Made by a program: the position numbers and the translations under genes. 64,000 bases of DNA from contig NZ_VSFF01000003.1 in assembly GCF_008085905.1 (NCBI RefSeq), positions 580,429-644,428 on the forward strand. The letters run 5' to 3'. The notes below the pieces were generated by a model. It was not told the origin of the DNA, did no database searches, and saw nothing but the letters and a program-made list of their open reading frames with translations. Numbering within the stretch: position 1 is the stretch's first letter; the number at the start of each line of letters is the position of its first letter. Positions 22,704-30,896 of this stretch are shown here, piece by piece. The stretch comes from Actinomadura syzygii (lineage in GTDB: Bacteria > Actinomycetota > Actinomycetes > Streptosporangiales > Streptosporangiaceae).

Positions 22704-23273
22704 TCAGGAGTCCCCGCGCGGGCGGAGGGCGTCGAGGACGAGGGTCAGCGTGCGACGGCGAAGGTCGGCGGACCAACCGGCGGCCAGCGCGCCGTGGGCG
22801 GTGGCGGTGACCAGGGCCATCACCTCGTCCAGACGGGCGTCCGGGCGGGCCGTGCCGACTTCCTGGGCGGCGGCCAGGAGGGCGCCGAACGCCTGCGTGA
22901 GGGCCTTGATCTGCTCGCCGGGCTCGACGGCCGTGCCCTCCTCTGCGAGGGCGCCGACGACGGTCCCGATCTCGGCCGAGCTCTCCACCAGGTAGGTGAA
23001 GTAGTCGAAGAAGGCGGTGGCGGGGTCGCCGTCCGCGATGAGGGCCTCCGCCCGGTCGACGAGCCGCCGCCGGAGCAGCTTCATGATCGCGGCGAGCAGG
23101 TCCCGCTTGGTCGGGAAGTGGCGGAAGACCGTCCCGACGGCGACGCCCGCGCGGGACGCGACCTCCTCGGTGGACGCCGAGGCGCCGCGCTCGGCGAAGA
23201 CCTCCTCGGCGGCGGCGAGGATGCGGGCGCGGTTGCGGCGGGCGTCGGCGCGCATGGGCCTGCTCGGTGTCAT
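22704..23273 (-). CDS. TetR family transcriptional regulator
   Basis: A 189-residue repressor with HTH NRARILAAAEEVFAERGASA, then STEEVASRAGVAVGTVFRHFPTKRDLLAAIM, and a helical ligand domain (VDRAEALIADGDPATAFFDYFTYLVESSAEIG). ATG 23273 is used; ATG 23255 is also possible. Two palindromes of identical geometry lie on the promoter just upstream, between this gene and the divergent SnoaL-like gene, so it very probably represses that gene and perhaps itself. Confidence 0.92.
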   Translation of the reverse strand: MTPSRPMRADARRNRARILAAAEEVFAERGASASTEEVASRAGVAVGTVFRHFPTKRDLLAAIMKLLRRRLVDRAEALIADGDPATAFFDYFTYLVESSAEIGTVVGALAEEGTAVEPGEQIKALTQAFGALLAAAQEVGTARPDARLDEVMALVTATAHGALAAGWSADLRRRTLTLVLDALRPRGDS

Positions 23274-23284
23274 TCGTCCGTCCG

Positions 23285-23313
23285 TTGACAAGATGAGTCG
23301 CGACTCATATTTT
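23285..23313 (+). promoter_or_regulatory. Near-consensus promoter of the SnoaL-like gene
   Basis: TTGACA (23285-23290), 17 nt, TATTTT (23308-23313). The first operator palindrome fills the spacer. Confidence 0.8.
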
Positions 23314-23337
23314 GCAAGATGAGTCCTAGCTCATCTT
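23293..23337. promoter_or_regulatory. Two TetR operators with ATGAG-N6-CTCAT geometry
   Basis: Site 1 (23293-23308) is a perfect 16-bp palindrome, ATGAGTCGCGACTCAT, inside the promoter spacer. Site 2 (23316-23337) has arms AAGATGAG and CTCATCTT around TCCTAG, immediately after the expected transcription start. Both share ATGAG-N6-CTCAT, with centres 26 bp apart. A dimeric repressor on both sites would block the promoter completely. Confidence 0.8.
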
Positions 23338-23358
23338 AGTCGCGACCGGAGGCACGCC

Positions 23359-23772
23359 ATGTCCACGTCCACGCCGGGTCCCCGGGAGCTGTTCGAGCGG
23401 TTCCAGCGCAACGCCCTCGAAGGGCGGGCCGGGCTGGACGAGGAGATGCTGGCCGAGGACGTCGTGGTCGAGATGCCGTTCGCGCCCGGCGGCGCCGGGC
23501 GGCGCGCGGAGGGACGCGCGGCCGTCGCGGCCCGGCTGCGCGAGGGGCGCGCGGCGCTGCCCGTCGTTTTCGAGGAGTTCCGGGACGTGGTGATCCACGA
23601 GACCGCCGACCCGGAGGTGATCGTCGCGGAGTACGAGATCGTGGCCTCGGTCCCGGCGACGGGCAGGCGGGCGTCGGCGAACTTCGTCGCGGTGGTCCGG
23701 GCCAGGGGCGGGCGGGTCGTCCGCTGGCGCGAGTACCAGGACCACGCGGCGATCGCCGCGGCCTTGGCGTGA
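23359..23772 (+). CDS. SnoaL-like / nuclear transport factor 2 fold protein
   Basis: A 137-residue alpha+beta barrel protein: the N-terminal helix GPRELFERFQRNALEG, DVVVEMPFAPGGAGRRAEGRAAVAARL, EVIVAEYEIVASV and GGRVVRWREYQDHAAIAAAL follow the SnoaL/NTF2 pattern of small enzymes acting on polyketides, steroids or other hydrophobic ligands. GGAGG lies 6 nt before ATG. It is under a repressed promoter controlled by the divergent TetR gene, typical of an inducible detoxification or modification enzyme. Confidence 0.82.
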   Translation: MSTSTPGPRELFERFQRNALEGRAGLDEEMLAEDVVVEMPFAPGGAGRRAEGRAAVAARLREGRAALPVVFEEFRDVVIHETADPEVIVAEYEIVASVPATGRRASANFVAVVRARGGRVVRWREYQDHAAIAAALA

Positions 23773-23773
23773 G

Positions 23774-24565
23774 TCACTCGTCGTCGAGCGCGAAGGACAG
23801 GTAGCGGTCGGCGGAGCGGCGGACGGCCTCCTTGCCGTCGGTGTAGACGATCTTCCTCCACCAGCCGCCGTAGACGCGGTCGAAGTCGTAGGGCTCCAGC
23901 AGCCGCAGGGCGCGGCGCACCGTCCGCGGGCGCTCCGGGATGAAGTTCGGGTACGAGTACATGAAGCTCAGCCAGTCGCGGTCGTTGACGACCTGGAGGA
24001 TGTCGCCGGAGAACACGGCGCGTCCGTCCCGCCAGTGCAGGACCTGCCCGCCCGCGAAGTGGACGCCCGCGTTGACCAGCGTGAGGCCGTCGGCCAGCTC
24101 GTGGGTGTCGCCCTCCCAGTAGACGACCGCGTCGTCGGGGCGGGCCACCCACCGCCGGTCGGCGGCGTGGATGTAGACGGGCGCGTCGAACGCGTGCGCC
24201 CACTCGATCATGCTGCCGTAGAAGTGCGGATGGCTGATCGCGATGGCGGAGATCCCGCCCAGCTCGTTCACCTCGCGGACCATGGCGTCGTCCAGGTGCG
24301 TGGTCGCGTCCCAGAGGACGTTGCCGGACGGCGCCCGCACCAGCAGGGCCCGCTGCCCGATCGCGGTGGGCGGCTCGGCGCCGATCCCGACGACGTCCGG
24401 GCCCTCCTCGGCGATGCGGCCGCGGTGGTCGGCGCGCAGGGCCGCAAGGCTCGTCCAGCGCTGGCCGTCCCAGCCGACGTACTGCCGCTCGTCCTCGCAG
24501 ATCGGGCAGTCCGGACGGGCCTCGCCGTACTGGACGCCGCAGGTCACGCAGATGGGTAGCTCCAT
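23774..24565 (-). CDS. Zinc-ribbon plus metallo-beta-lactamase-fold protein, atypical active site
   Basis: About 263 residues. An N-terminal zinc ribbon (CVTCGVQYGEARPDCPIC) precedes an MBL fold: LLVRAPSGNVLWDATTHLDD, ISAIAISHPHFYGSM, LVNAGVHFAGGQVLHW, AVFSGDILQVV. The canonical HxHxDH is HPHFYG here, so the Asp-His metal pair is missing, though His residues later in the fold remain. Related proteins are annotated as MBL hydrolases of unknown substrate. The start could be ATG 24565 or ATG 24574. It converges closely on the SnoaL-like gene. Confidence 0.75.
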   Translation of the reverse strand: MELPICVTCGVQYGEARPDCPICEDERQYVGWDGQRWTSLAALRADHRGRIAEEGPDVVGIGAEPPTAIGQRALLVRAPSGNVLWDATTHLDDAMVREVNELGGISAIAISHPHFYGSMIEWAHAFDAPVYIHAADRRWVARPDDAVVYWEGDTHELADGLTLVNAGVHFAGGQVLHWRDGRAVFSGDILQVVNDRDWLSFMYSYPNFIPERPRTVRRALRLLEPYDFDRVYGGWWRKIVYTDGKEAVRRSADRYLSFALDDE

Positions 24566-24638
24566 GATCGCCATTCTGTGGCATCGGGCGCGGCCGGTGC
24601 GACAGGATGGAGGCCCGTTCGATGAAGTTGGGGGCGCC

Positions 24639-25385
24639 ATGGCCTGGGAAGAGATGATCGATCGGCTGGATGCGGGCGCGGCGCGCGTCGTCGCCACGCT
24701 GTCCGGACTCGGCGACCAGGACATGCGCGCCCCGTCCGCGCTGCCCGGCTGGAGCCGCGGCCACGTCGCGACGCACGTCGCGCGCAACGCCGACTCGCTC
24801 TGGAACCTGCTCGAATGGGCGCGGACGGGTGTCGAGGTCCCGCAGTACCCGAGCGTGGACGCCCGCAACGCCGACGTCGAGGCGGGCGCCGGACGCGACC
24901 GGGACGCGCTGGTCGAGGACGTCCGGGCGACGGCGGCGCGGCTGTCCGAGCAGGCGCGGACGCTGCCCGACGCCGCCTGGGACGCGACCGTCAAGGCGAT
25001 GGCGGGCTTCGCGCATCCGGCCTGGTACACGCTGTACCGGCGGTGGAACGAGGTGGAGGCCCACCACGTCGACCTCGCCGCCGGGTACGGGCCCGCCGAC
25101 TGGCCCGAGCCGTACGTCCGGTGGGCGCTCGGCGCGACGCTCGCCGACGTCGCCGCGCTGCCGCCGAAGCTGCGCGGCGAGCTGGAGGGGCACCGGATCA
25201 CCGCGACCGACTACGGCGAGTCCGCCGACCTCGGCAGGCCGCCGGGCGGGCCGGAGGCGTCCGGGTCGGGGCGGGCGGTGCTCGGCTGGCTGTCCGGCCG
25301 CTCGGACGGCGCCGGGGTGAGCCTGCGCCCGGATGGCCCGCTGCCCGTCCCGCCGCCCTGGCCGCACGAGCCCGCGCGTTTCTGA
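24639..25385 (+). CDS. Maleylpyruvate isomerase / mycothiol-dependent (MDMPI, DinB-like) family protein
   Basis: A 248-residue protein whose N-terminal four-helix bundle (LDAGAARVVATLSGLGDQDM, LPGWSRGHVATHVARNADSLWNLLEW) carries the metal-ligand His pair GHVATH, with the third ligand expected in EVEAHHVDLAAGYGP. The family contains mycothiol-dependent maleylpyruvate isomerase and related thiol transferases of actinobacteria. A short C-terminal domain (GELEGHRITATDYGE to SGRSDGAGVSLRPDGPLP) matches the SCP2-like tail of these proteins. The exact substrate is unknown. GGGGG precedes the ATG. Confidence 0.82.
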   Translation: MAWEEMIDRLDAGAARVVATLSGLGDQDMRAPSALPGWSRGHVATHVARNADSLWNLLEWARTGVEVPQYPSVDARNADVEAGAGRDRDALVEDVRATAARLSEQARTLPDAAWDATVKAMAGFAHPAWYTLYRRWNEVEAHHVDLAAGYGPADWPEPYVRWALGATLADVAALPPKLRGELEGHRITATDYGESADLGRPPGGPEASGSGRAVLGWLSGRSDGAGVSLRPDGPLPVPPPWPHEPARF

Positions 25386-25400
25386 ACCCGCGCGGCGCGG

Positions 25401-26114
25401 TCAGTCGGCGTCGTGGCCCGCCAGGCGGTGCAGGGCGTCCACCGAGCGGACGACGATCGAGCCGCGCGCCACGGTGAGCCCGCCGCGGACCGGCTCGGCG
25501 GCGAGGATCTGCGCGACCTTCCGGCGGCCCATCCCGGCCCAGCGGCCGAGGTCCTGCTGGGACAGCGGGACGCGTACCTCGACGCCGTCCACCGGGGCCG
25601 GCCCCTCGGCCGCCCCGTCGGGGCGGTCCTCCTTGACGGGCGCGCCGAACCGGGCGACGAGGCGGAGCAGCCGTCCGGCGAGGCGGCGCTCCGGGGCGTC
25701 GGGGAAGTGCGCGAGGCGCAGCTCGTCGGAGTCGCGGAGCCGCCCGGCGAGGACGGCGGCGACGGCCCACACCGCGCCGGGATGCGCGTCGAGGACGCGG
25801 CGGAACCGCGGGGCGGGCAGCACCAGCGCCTCCACCCGGGTGAGCGCCTCGGCGTTGGCGTGCCGGACGCCGCCGTCCGCGGCCTCGACCTCGCCGACCA
25901 GGTCGCCGGGGCCGAGGACGTCCAGGATCGCGGTCTCGCCGTCCCGGTCCGCCCACACCTTGACCGCCCCGGCGCGCAGCACGAACACCTGGGACGCGCG
26001 GGTGTGCTCGCGGGTCAGGAACGCGCCCGGCCTGATCACCACCGGGGCGCCCGCGTCCCGCAGCGCCGCCCGTGCGCGCGGGGGCAGCGCGTCCCAGAAG
26101 GGGGTGGTCTCCAT
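25401..26114 (-). CDS. Crp/Fnr family transcriptional regulator
   Basis: A 237-residue protein. The N-terminal cyclic-nucleotide-binding beta-roll spans about residues 5-115 (VVIRPGAFLTREHTRASQVFVLRAGAVKVW, ILDVLGPGDLVGEVEA), then a dimerisation helix and a Crp-type winged HTH (VPLSQQDLGRWAGMGRRKVAQIL). The phosphate-binding cassette lacks the classical RTA-type Arg-Thr of cAMP-binding Crp, so the ligand may not be cAMP. GGAGGAGG precedes the ATG. It lies 108 nt behind the large Crp-NB-ARC-TPR gene on the same strand and is probably functionally linked. Confidence 0.88.
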   Translation of the reverse strand: METTPFWDALPPRARAALRDAGAPVVIRPGAFLTREHTRASQVFVLRAGAVKVWADRDGETAILDVLGPGDLVGEVEAADGGVRHANAEALTRVEALVLPAPRFRRVLDAHPGAVWAVAAVLAGRLRDSDELRLAHFPDAPERRLAGRLLRLVARFGAPVKEDRPDGAAEGPAPVDGVEVRVPLSQQDLGRWAGMGRRKVAQILAAEPVRGGLTVARGSIVVRSVDALHRLAGHDAD

Positions 26115-26222
26115 CCGGCCTCCTCCGCCGCGGGCGGGGGCACGGTCCCGCAGATCCGTTCGATGATCTCGTGCCCCATGGCCCAGTGAACGCGGCCCCG
26201 GGCCGGCGGACTACGTCTTTCG

Positions 26223-29200
26223 TCACATGTCGAGGGAGCCGTCCGCTTCGAGCCAGCTGTCGAGGGCGCGGACGCGGCGGACGCAGTCGGCCGCCGCCAC
26301 GTGGTCGCCGAGCGCGAGGTGGGAGTCGCGCAGCAGCTCCAGCGCCTGCCGCAGGCCGCGCTGGTCGTCCATGTCGCGGCGGACGACGATCTCGGCGTTG
26401 ACGTGCTCGACCGCGCGGGCGTGCTTGCCGAGCAGCCGGCACGCGCGGGCCATGGTGTGCAGCGAGTACGCCTGCTCGCGGGTGTCGCCGAGCTCGGTGG
26501 CGAGGTCGAGGGCGCGGCGCCCGGCGTCCAGGGCGTCGTCGGCGCGGCCGAGGTCGAGGTGGATCGCGGCGAGGTGGACGAGCGCCGTCCCCTCGCTGTG
26601 CCGGTCGCCGACCTCGCCGAGGTACTGGAGCGCCTCCAGTTCGCGTTCGAGGGCCTCTTCGGGACGTCCGGCGCGGCGCAGCACGGCGGCGAGGGTGTCC
26701 ATGCCGACGCCGAGGCCGTACCAGTCGCCGCCCTCCCGGCGGATCTTCAGCGCCTGCCGGGCGGCGCGCTCGGCGTCCTCGGGCAGGCCGAGCCGCGAGT
26801 AGGTGCGGGCGAGGCTGCCGAGCGTCCCGGCCATGCCGCCCTGCGCGCCGAGCCGGTGCCACAGGTCGAGGGCCTCCAGGCCGAGGACGAACGCCTCCCG
26901 GTGCCGGCCGAGCCGCCGCATCGCGACCGACAGGTGCTCCAGGTCGTTGGCCTCGCCGTGCTGGTCGCCGATCTCGCGGCGGATCTCCAGGGCGCGCAGC
27001 AGGTGCTCGCGCGCCTCCCGGTAGCGGCCGAGCCGCCAGTGCACGATCCCGATCTGCGAGAGCGCCTCCGCCTCGCCGTGCCGGTCGCTGGTCTCGCGGT
27101 GCAGCCGCAGCGCCTGCCCGCAGTAGGTGAACGCCTCGGCGAACTTCGCGGCGTCGCACATCAGCATGCCGAGCGTGGTCAGCGCGCGGGCCTCGCCGTG
27201 CCGCGCGCCCACGGCGCGGTAGGTGCGCAGGGCCTGCTCGGCGTCCTGCTGGGCCATGTCGCGCAGGCCGAGCGCGGCGTTCATGCGGGCCAGCTCCGTC
27301 AGCGCCTGCGCCGCGCCGTGCATGTCGGCGAGCTCCTGCCGGATGTAGAGGGCCTCCAGCGCGTGCGACACCGCCTCGTGGACGTTCCCCTGCCGCCGGT
27401 GGACCTGCGCGACGGTGAGCAGCGTCTCGGCCACGCCCGGCTCGTCGTCGATCAGCCGCCGCGCGCCGAGCGCCTCGGCGGCGTGCGCGAGCGCGGCCTC
27501 GTAGTCGCCGAGCCCGAGGCAGGCGCGGGCGAGGGTGTCGTGGGCCCGCGCCACGCCCGCCTCGCCGCCGCCGCCTCCCCTTTGGAGTTCCCGGTGGATG
27601 GCGAGGGAGCGGCGCGCGTGCTCGATGCCCGTCAGGTAGCGGCCGAGCGCCACGTGCACGTCGGCGAGGGTGGCGAGCGCGGCGGCCTGCCCGTACCGGT
27701 TCGGCGGGGCGACGGCGCGGAACCCGCGGCGCGCGTCCTCGCCGTACCCGATGGCCTGGACGGAGTCGCCCAGCTCGAAGTGCGCGATCGCCAGGTTGTG
27801 CAGCATGACGGCGGCGGCCGCCCAGTCCTCCTCGGTGCGGGCCGCGTGCAGGCCCGCCTGGTGGACGGCGATGTTGTCCTCGCTGTAGCGGCGGAACTCC
27901 TGGAAGTCGAACAGGGCGTCGGCGAGCTCCCAGCACGTCCGGTGCAGGCCGAGCCGGGCCGCCTGGTGGACGGCGGCGACCAGGTTCCGCCGCTCGGACT
28001 CGAACCAGGCGAGCGCGGCGGCCCGCTCGTCCCCGGCGGGCGGCCGCTCCCGGCGCTCGCCCCGGTGCACGGCCGGGCGGGGTCGCCCGGCGAGCGCCGC
28101 GCCCGCCGCCCGGGCGTCGGCGAGGTAGCCCGCGAGCAGCCGCCGCTGCGCCGCCTGGAGCTCGCCGTCGGAGTCCTCGCGCAGGCCGCGCCGGCGGGCG
28201 AAGTCGCGGAGCAGGTCGTGCATCCGGTAGCGGCCGGGCCCGACGTCGTGCACCAGGTACGCCTGCCGCAGCCCCTCCAGGCACTCGCTCGCCTCGGCGA
28301 CGGTGCGGTCCTGGAGGGCGGCGAGCGCGGACGCCGTGAAGTCCGGGCCCGCGACCAGGCCGAGGCGGCGGAACGCCTCCCGCTGGTCGCGGCGCAGGCT
28401 CCGGTAGGCGACGTCGAACGTCGGGCTGAGCACGGCGTCCAGGCCCGGTCCGGACGCGCCGTGCGCGGCGCTCTCGGCGAGGCCCGCCCCGGCGATGCCC
28501 TCGCCGTAGGGCGGCGCGTCGCCGCCGTCCCGCGCGGCCAGCTCCCGGACGGTCGCCGCGATCGACTCGCCCGGGTTCTCCGCCAGCCGGCCCGCCATGA
28601 CGCCGAGCGCCAGCGGCAGGTGCCCGCACTCGCGGGCCAGCCGGACGACGGCGCGGTCCTCGTCGCGGACGCGGGCGTCGCCCGGCCCGAGCACGTTGGA
28701 GATCAGGTCGACGGCCTCCTGCGTCGCCATCTCGCGCAGCTCCAGCGTCCGGACGTCGGCGCCCTCCAGCAGCGCGGGCAGCCGCCGCCGGCTCGTCACC
28801 ACCACCAGCCCGGACGTCGCGGCCGCGAGCAGCGGCCTGATCTGCTCCGGCCGCGCCGCGTTGTCGAGGATCAGCAGCATCCGCCGGTCGGCGAGCAGCG
28901 ACCGGCACTGCGCGGCGAGCTCGGCCTCGGCGCGCGGGAGCTGGTCGCCGGGCACGCCCGCGGCGCGCAGCACCTGCCCCATCGCCTCCGCCGGGGTGAC
29001 CGAGCCGCGGGCCGTGCCGCGCAGGTCGGCGAACAGGACGCCGTCCGGGAACCGGTCGACGACCCGGTGCGCCCAGTGCACCGCGAGCGTGGTCTTGCCG
29101 ACCCCGGCCATCCCCTGGACGATCACCGCGCGCGGCCACTGCGACTGGCCGACCAGCAGGTCGAGCTTGCCGAGGCTGATCATCCGGCCCGCGAAGTAGG

Positions 29201-30158
29201 GGTTGTCGGCGGGCAGCCGCACGACCCGCGCCGGACGCTCCGCGGCCCGGCCGCCCGCGCGGCCGCCCGGCCGCCCGCCGGCCCGGCCGTCCTCGAGGCG
29301 GACCGGCTGGCGCGCGGCGATCCCCGCGTCCCCCTCCGGCTCGGGACGCGCCGGGGCCGGGGCCGCCTCCGCCTCGGCGGCGGGCCACTCGTCCCCCCAC
29401 GGGCTCGCGGCGAGGCGCAGGCGCTCGACGTCGAGGACGGTCAGCGGCCGCGGCCGCCGGTCGAGGATGCCCCGCGTCCGCCACAGCCGGAACCAGCGGA
29501 CGAGCGTCTCCCGCGAGATCCCCGCCCAGTTCGCGAGCTCCGCCTGGCTCAGCCGCAGCGGGATCCGGACGCCCTGCCCCGGCGCGGGCTCGCCGAACCG
29601 GTGGACGAGCTCCAGCAGGTGGTAGGCGAGCCGCTGCGGATGGTCGGCGGCCCGCACCGCGTGCCGCCGCCCGCCGAACGTCACGCTCTCCGCGAGCGCG
29701 TGCATCATCGCCTCGGCGACCTGCGGGCTCGCGGCGAGCAGGCTGCGGAACTTGCGGCGGTCCACGCGCAGCGCCGCGACGTGGTCGAGCGCGGCGACCG
29801 TGCCGCGCTGCGGATGCCCCCACGGGCCGAGGACGCCGACGAGGTCCCCCGCGCCGAACAGGTCGATGATCGACTCGTCGCCGTCGCTGGAGTCGACGAA
29901 CTCCTTGGCGACCGCGTTGCTCGCCGCCCGCGGCGACGCCTTGAACACCACGTACACGGCGGGCGCGACCGACCCCTGGTGGCACAGCATGCCGCCGGGC
30001 GGGATGTCGGTGCGCCGCCCCATCGCGCGCAGCGCCTGCCGGTCGGTCGGGGCGAGCCGCGCCCAGAAGCTGCCCGGCCGGACGTCCAGGCTGAAACGCG
30101 GGGCCGCGCCGCCGTCCCGGCCGTCGTCGAGGCCGTGGTCGAGGCCGTGGTCGATCAC
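26223..30158 (-). CDS. Crp-type sensor/HTH fused to NB-ARC ATPase and TPR repeats (STAND regulator)
   Basis: A 1311-residue signalling protein. Residues about 25-160 form a cyclic-nucleotide-binding-like beta-roll (IPPGGMLCHQGSVAPAVYVVF, IIDLFGAGDLVGVLGPWG); 175-250 carry a Crp winged HTH (LSQAELANWAGISRETLVRWF); a Pro/Ala/Gly linker leads to an NB-ARC module with Walker A GMAGVGKT (349-356), Walker B LLILDNA (428-434), GHLPLA (512-517) and MHD (646-648); about 720-1290 is a run of TPR-like repeats (GEAEALSQIGIVHWRLGRY). AfsR-like proteins have the same NB-ARC-TPR body but carry a SARP/BTAD head. GTG 30158 lies 16 nt after the PycTM-like gene stop. Confidence 0.9.
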   Translation of the reverse strand: MIDHGLDHGLDDGRDGGAAPRFSLDVRPGSFWARLAPTDRQALRAMGRRTDIPPGGMLCHQGSVAPAVYVVFKASPRAASNAVAKEFVDSSDGDESIIDLFGAGDLVGVLGPWGHPQRGTVAALDHVAALRVDRRKFRSLLAASPQVAEAMMHALAESVTFGGRRHAVRAADHPQRLAYHLLELVHRFGEPAPGQGVRIPLRLSQAELANWAGISRETLVRWFRLWRTRGILDRRPRPLTVLDVERLRLAASPWGDEWPAAEAEAAPAPARPEPEGDAGIAARQPVRLEDGRAGGRPGGRAGGRAAERPARVVRLPADNPYFAGRMISLGKLDLLVGQSQWPRAVIVQGMAGVGKTTLAVHWAHRVVDRFPDGVLFADLRGTARGSVTPAEAMGQVLRAAGVPGDQLPRAEAELAAQCRSLLADRRMLLILDNAARPEQIRPLLAAATSGLVVVTSRRRLPALLEGADVRTLELREMATQEAVDLISNVLGPGDARVRDEDRAVVRLARECGHLPLALGVMAGRLAENPGESIAATVRELAARDGGDAPPYGEGIAGAGLAESAAHGASGPGLDAVLSPTFDVAYRSLRRDQREAFRRLGLVAGPDFTASALAALQDRTVAEASECLEGLRQAYLVHDVGPGRYRMHDLLRDFARRRGLREDSDGELQAAQRRLLAGYLADARAAGAALAGRPRPAVHRGERRERPPAGDERAAALAWFESERRNLVAAVHQAARLGLHRTCWELADALFDFQEFRRYSEDNIAVHQAGLHAARTEEDWAAAAVMLHNLAIAHFELGDSVQAIGYGEDARRGFRAVAPPNRYGQAAALATLADVHVALGRYLTGIEHARRSLAIHRELQRGGGGGEAGVARAHDTLARACLGLGDYEAALAHAAEALGARRLIDDEPGVAETLLTVAQVHRRQGNVHEAVSHALEALYIRQELADMHGAAQALTELARMNAALGLRDMAQQDAEQALRTYRAVGARHGEARALTTLGMLMCDAAKFAEAFTYCGQALRLHRETSDRHGEAEALSQIGIVHWRLGRYREAREHLLRALEIRREIGDQHGEANDLEHLSVAMRRLGRHREAFVLGLEALDLWHRLGAQGGMAGTLGSLARTYSRLGLPEDAERAARQALKIRREGGDWYGLGVGMDTLAAVLRRAGRPEEALERELEALQYLGEVGDRHSEGTALVHLAAIHLDLGRADDALDAGRRALDLATELGDTREQAYSLHTMARACRLLGKHARAVEHVNAEIVVRRDMDDQRGLRQALELLRDSHLALGDHVAAADCVRRVRALDSWLEADGSLDM

Positions 30159-30174
30159 CCGGTCATCCCTCCCG

Positions 30175-30714
30175 TCACGTCATCGACGCCGCCAGCGTCC
30201 AGAACAGGAACAGCACCGACGTCGCCGCCGACCACGCGACGGCCTGCCAGGACAGCTCGCCGCAGCGGTGCGCCGCCGAGAGCAGCCGGCGCAGCTCGGC
30301 GTCGCGGACGCGGGCGTCCAGCGCGGTCGCGGAGCCGAACGGCGTCCACGGCGCGGACGGGTCGAGCGGCGCGCCGGTCCGGCCGCGGACCCCGGCGAGC
30401 ACGGTCAGCAGCGTCCGCCGGGACCGGACCGCGTAGCCCGCGGACACGGCGAACGAAGCGGCGAGGACCGGCAGCAGCGCCAGCGCGGCGAACCCCGGCG
30501 TCCCGGCCGCGAGCCGGGACGCGGTCCCGGCCAGCACCAGCGCGAGGAAGACCGCCGCGACGGCGGAGTCCCGGCCGCAGAGCCGGACCAGCGTGCAGGC
30601 GTGCTGGAGCAGCTCCTCCGGCCGCTCCCCGGCGGCCCGCTCCTCGCTCACGCACTCCTTGTCCGGCTTGTCCCGGTCCGGGCCGGGACGGAACGCGATC
30701 ACCAAACCTTTCAC
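30175..30714 (-). CDS. Three-helix membrane protein resembling Pycsar effector PycTM (DUF5706)
   Basis: About 179 residues. Predicted membrane helices are at AVAAVFLALVLAGTASRLAA, FAALALLPVLAASFAVSAGYAV and AVAWSAATSVLFLFWTLAAS. Between helices 2 and 3 lies a cytoplasmic segment with PFGSA, LDARVRDAELRRLLSAAHRCGELSW. An amphipathic lead-in, two helices, a cytoplasmic helix pair and a last helix is the layout I recall for PycTM-type proteins, but conservation is weak by eye. Start GTG 30714 is preferred, with GGGAGGA immediately upstream. It is the first gene of an operon with the Crp-NB-ARC-TPR gene. Confidence 0.5.
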   Translation of the reverse strand: MKGLVIAFRPGPDRDKPDKECVSEERAAGERPEELLQHACTLVRLCGRDSAVAAVFLALVLAGTASRLAAGTPGFAALALLPVLAASFAVSAGYAVRSRRTLLTVLAGVRGRTGAPLDPSAPWTPFGSATALDARVRDAELRRLLSAAHRCGELSWQAVAWSAATSVLFLFWTLAASMT

Positions 30715-30797
30715 CGTCCTCCCGCATGTCCTGATCTTTCCACGTCCATGGTGCGCCGGTGGGGAAAGGATTTCCGTCCCAGGGCGCACGGTTCGGT

Positions 30798-30813
30798 TGC
30801 GTCTGGTGACGCA
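30798..30813. promoter_or_regulatory. Crp-geometry palindrome upstream of the PycTM-like/Crp-STAND operon
   Basis: TGCGT-N6-ACGCA (in full TGCGTC TGGT GACGCA) is a perfect inverted repeat with the 5-6-5 spacing of Crp/Fnr sites. It lies 84 nt upstream of the GTG at 30714 and 84 nt upstream of the metallo-hydrolase at 30897, so it could serve both directions. Confidence 0.45.
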
Positions 30814-30896
30814 TCCAGGCTGAGGCACCGGGCGGCGGGCCGGGCGCGGCGGCCGATGATGGAAGATGGTCTCCGCACCAGCGACGGGGAGGACCC

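Noticed and set aside
26115..26222. Search for a second TGCGT-N6-ACGCA site in front of the stand-alone Crp gene
   Set aside because: No copy of the half-sites with the right spacing was found.
26301..30734. Very long plus-strand frame opposite the Crp-NB-ARC-TPR gene
   Set aside because: High-GC antisense shadow; no domain pattern in the translation and codon bias follows the minus strand.
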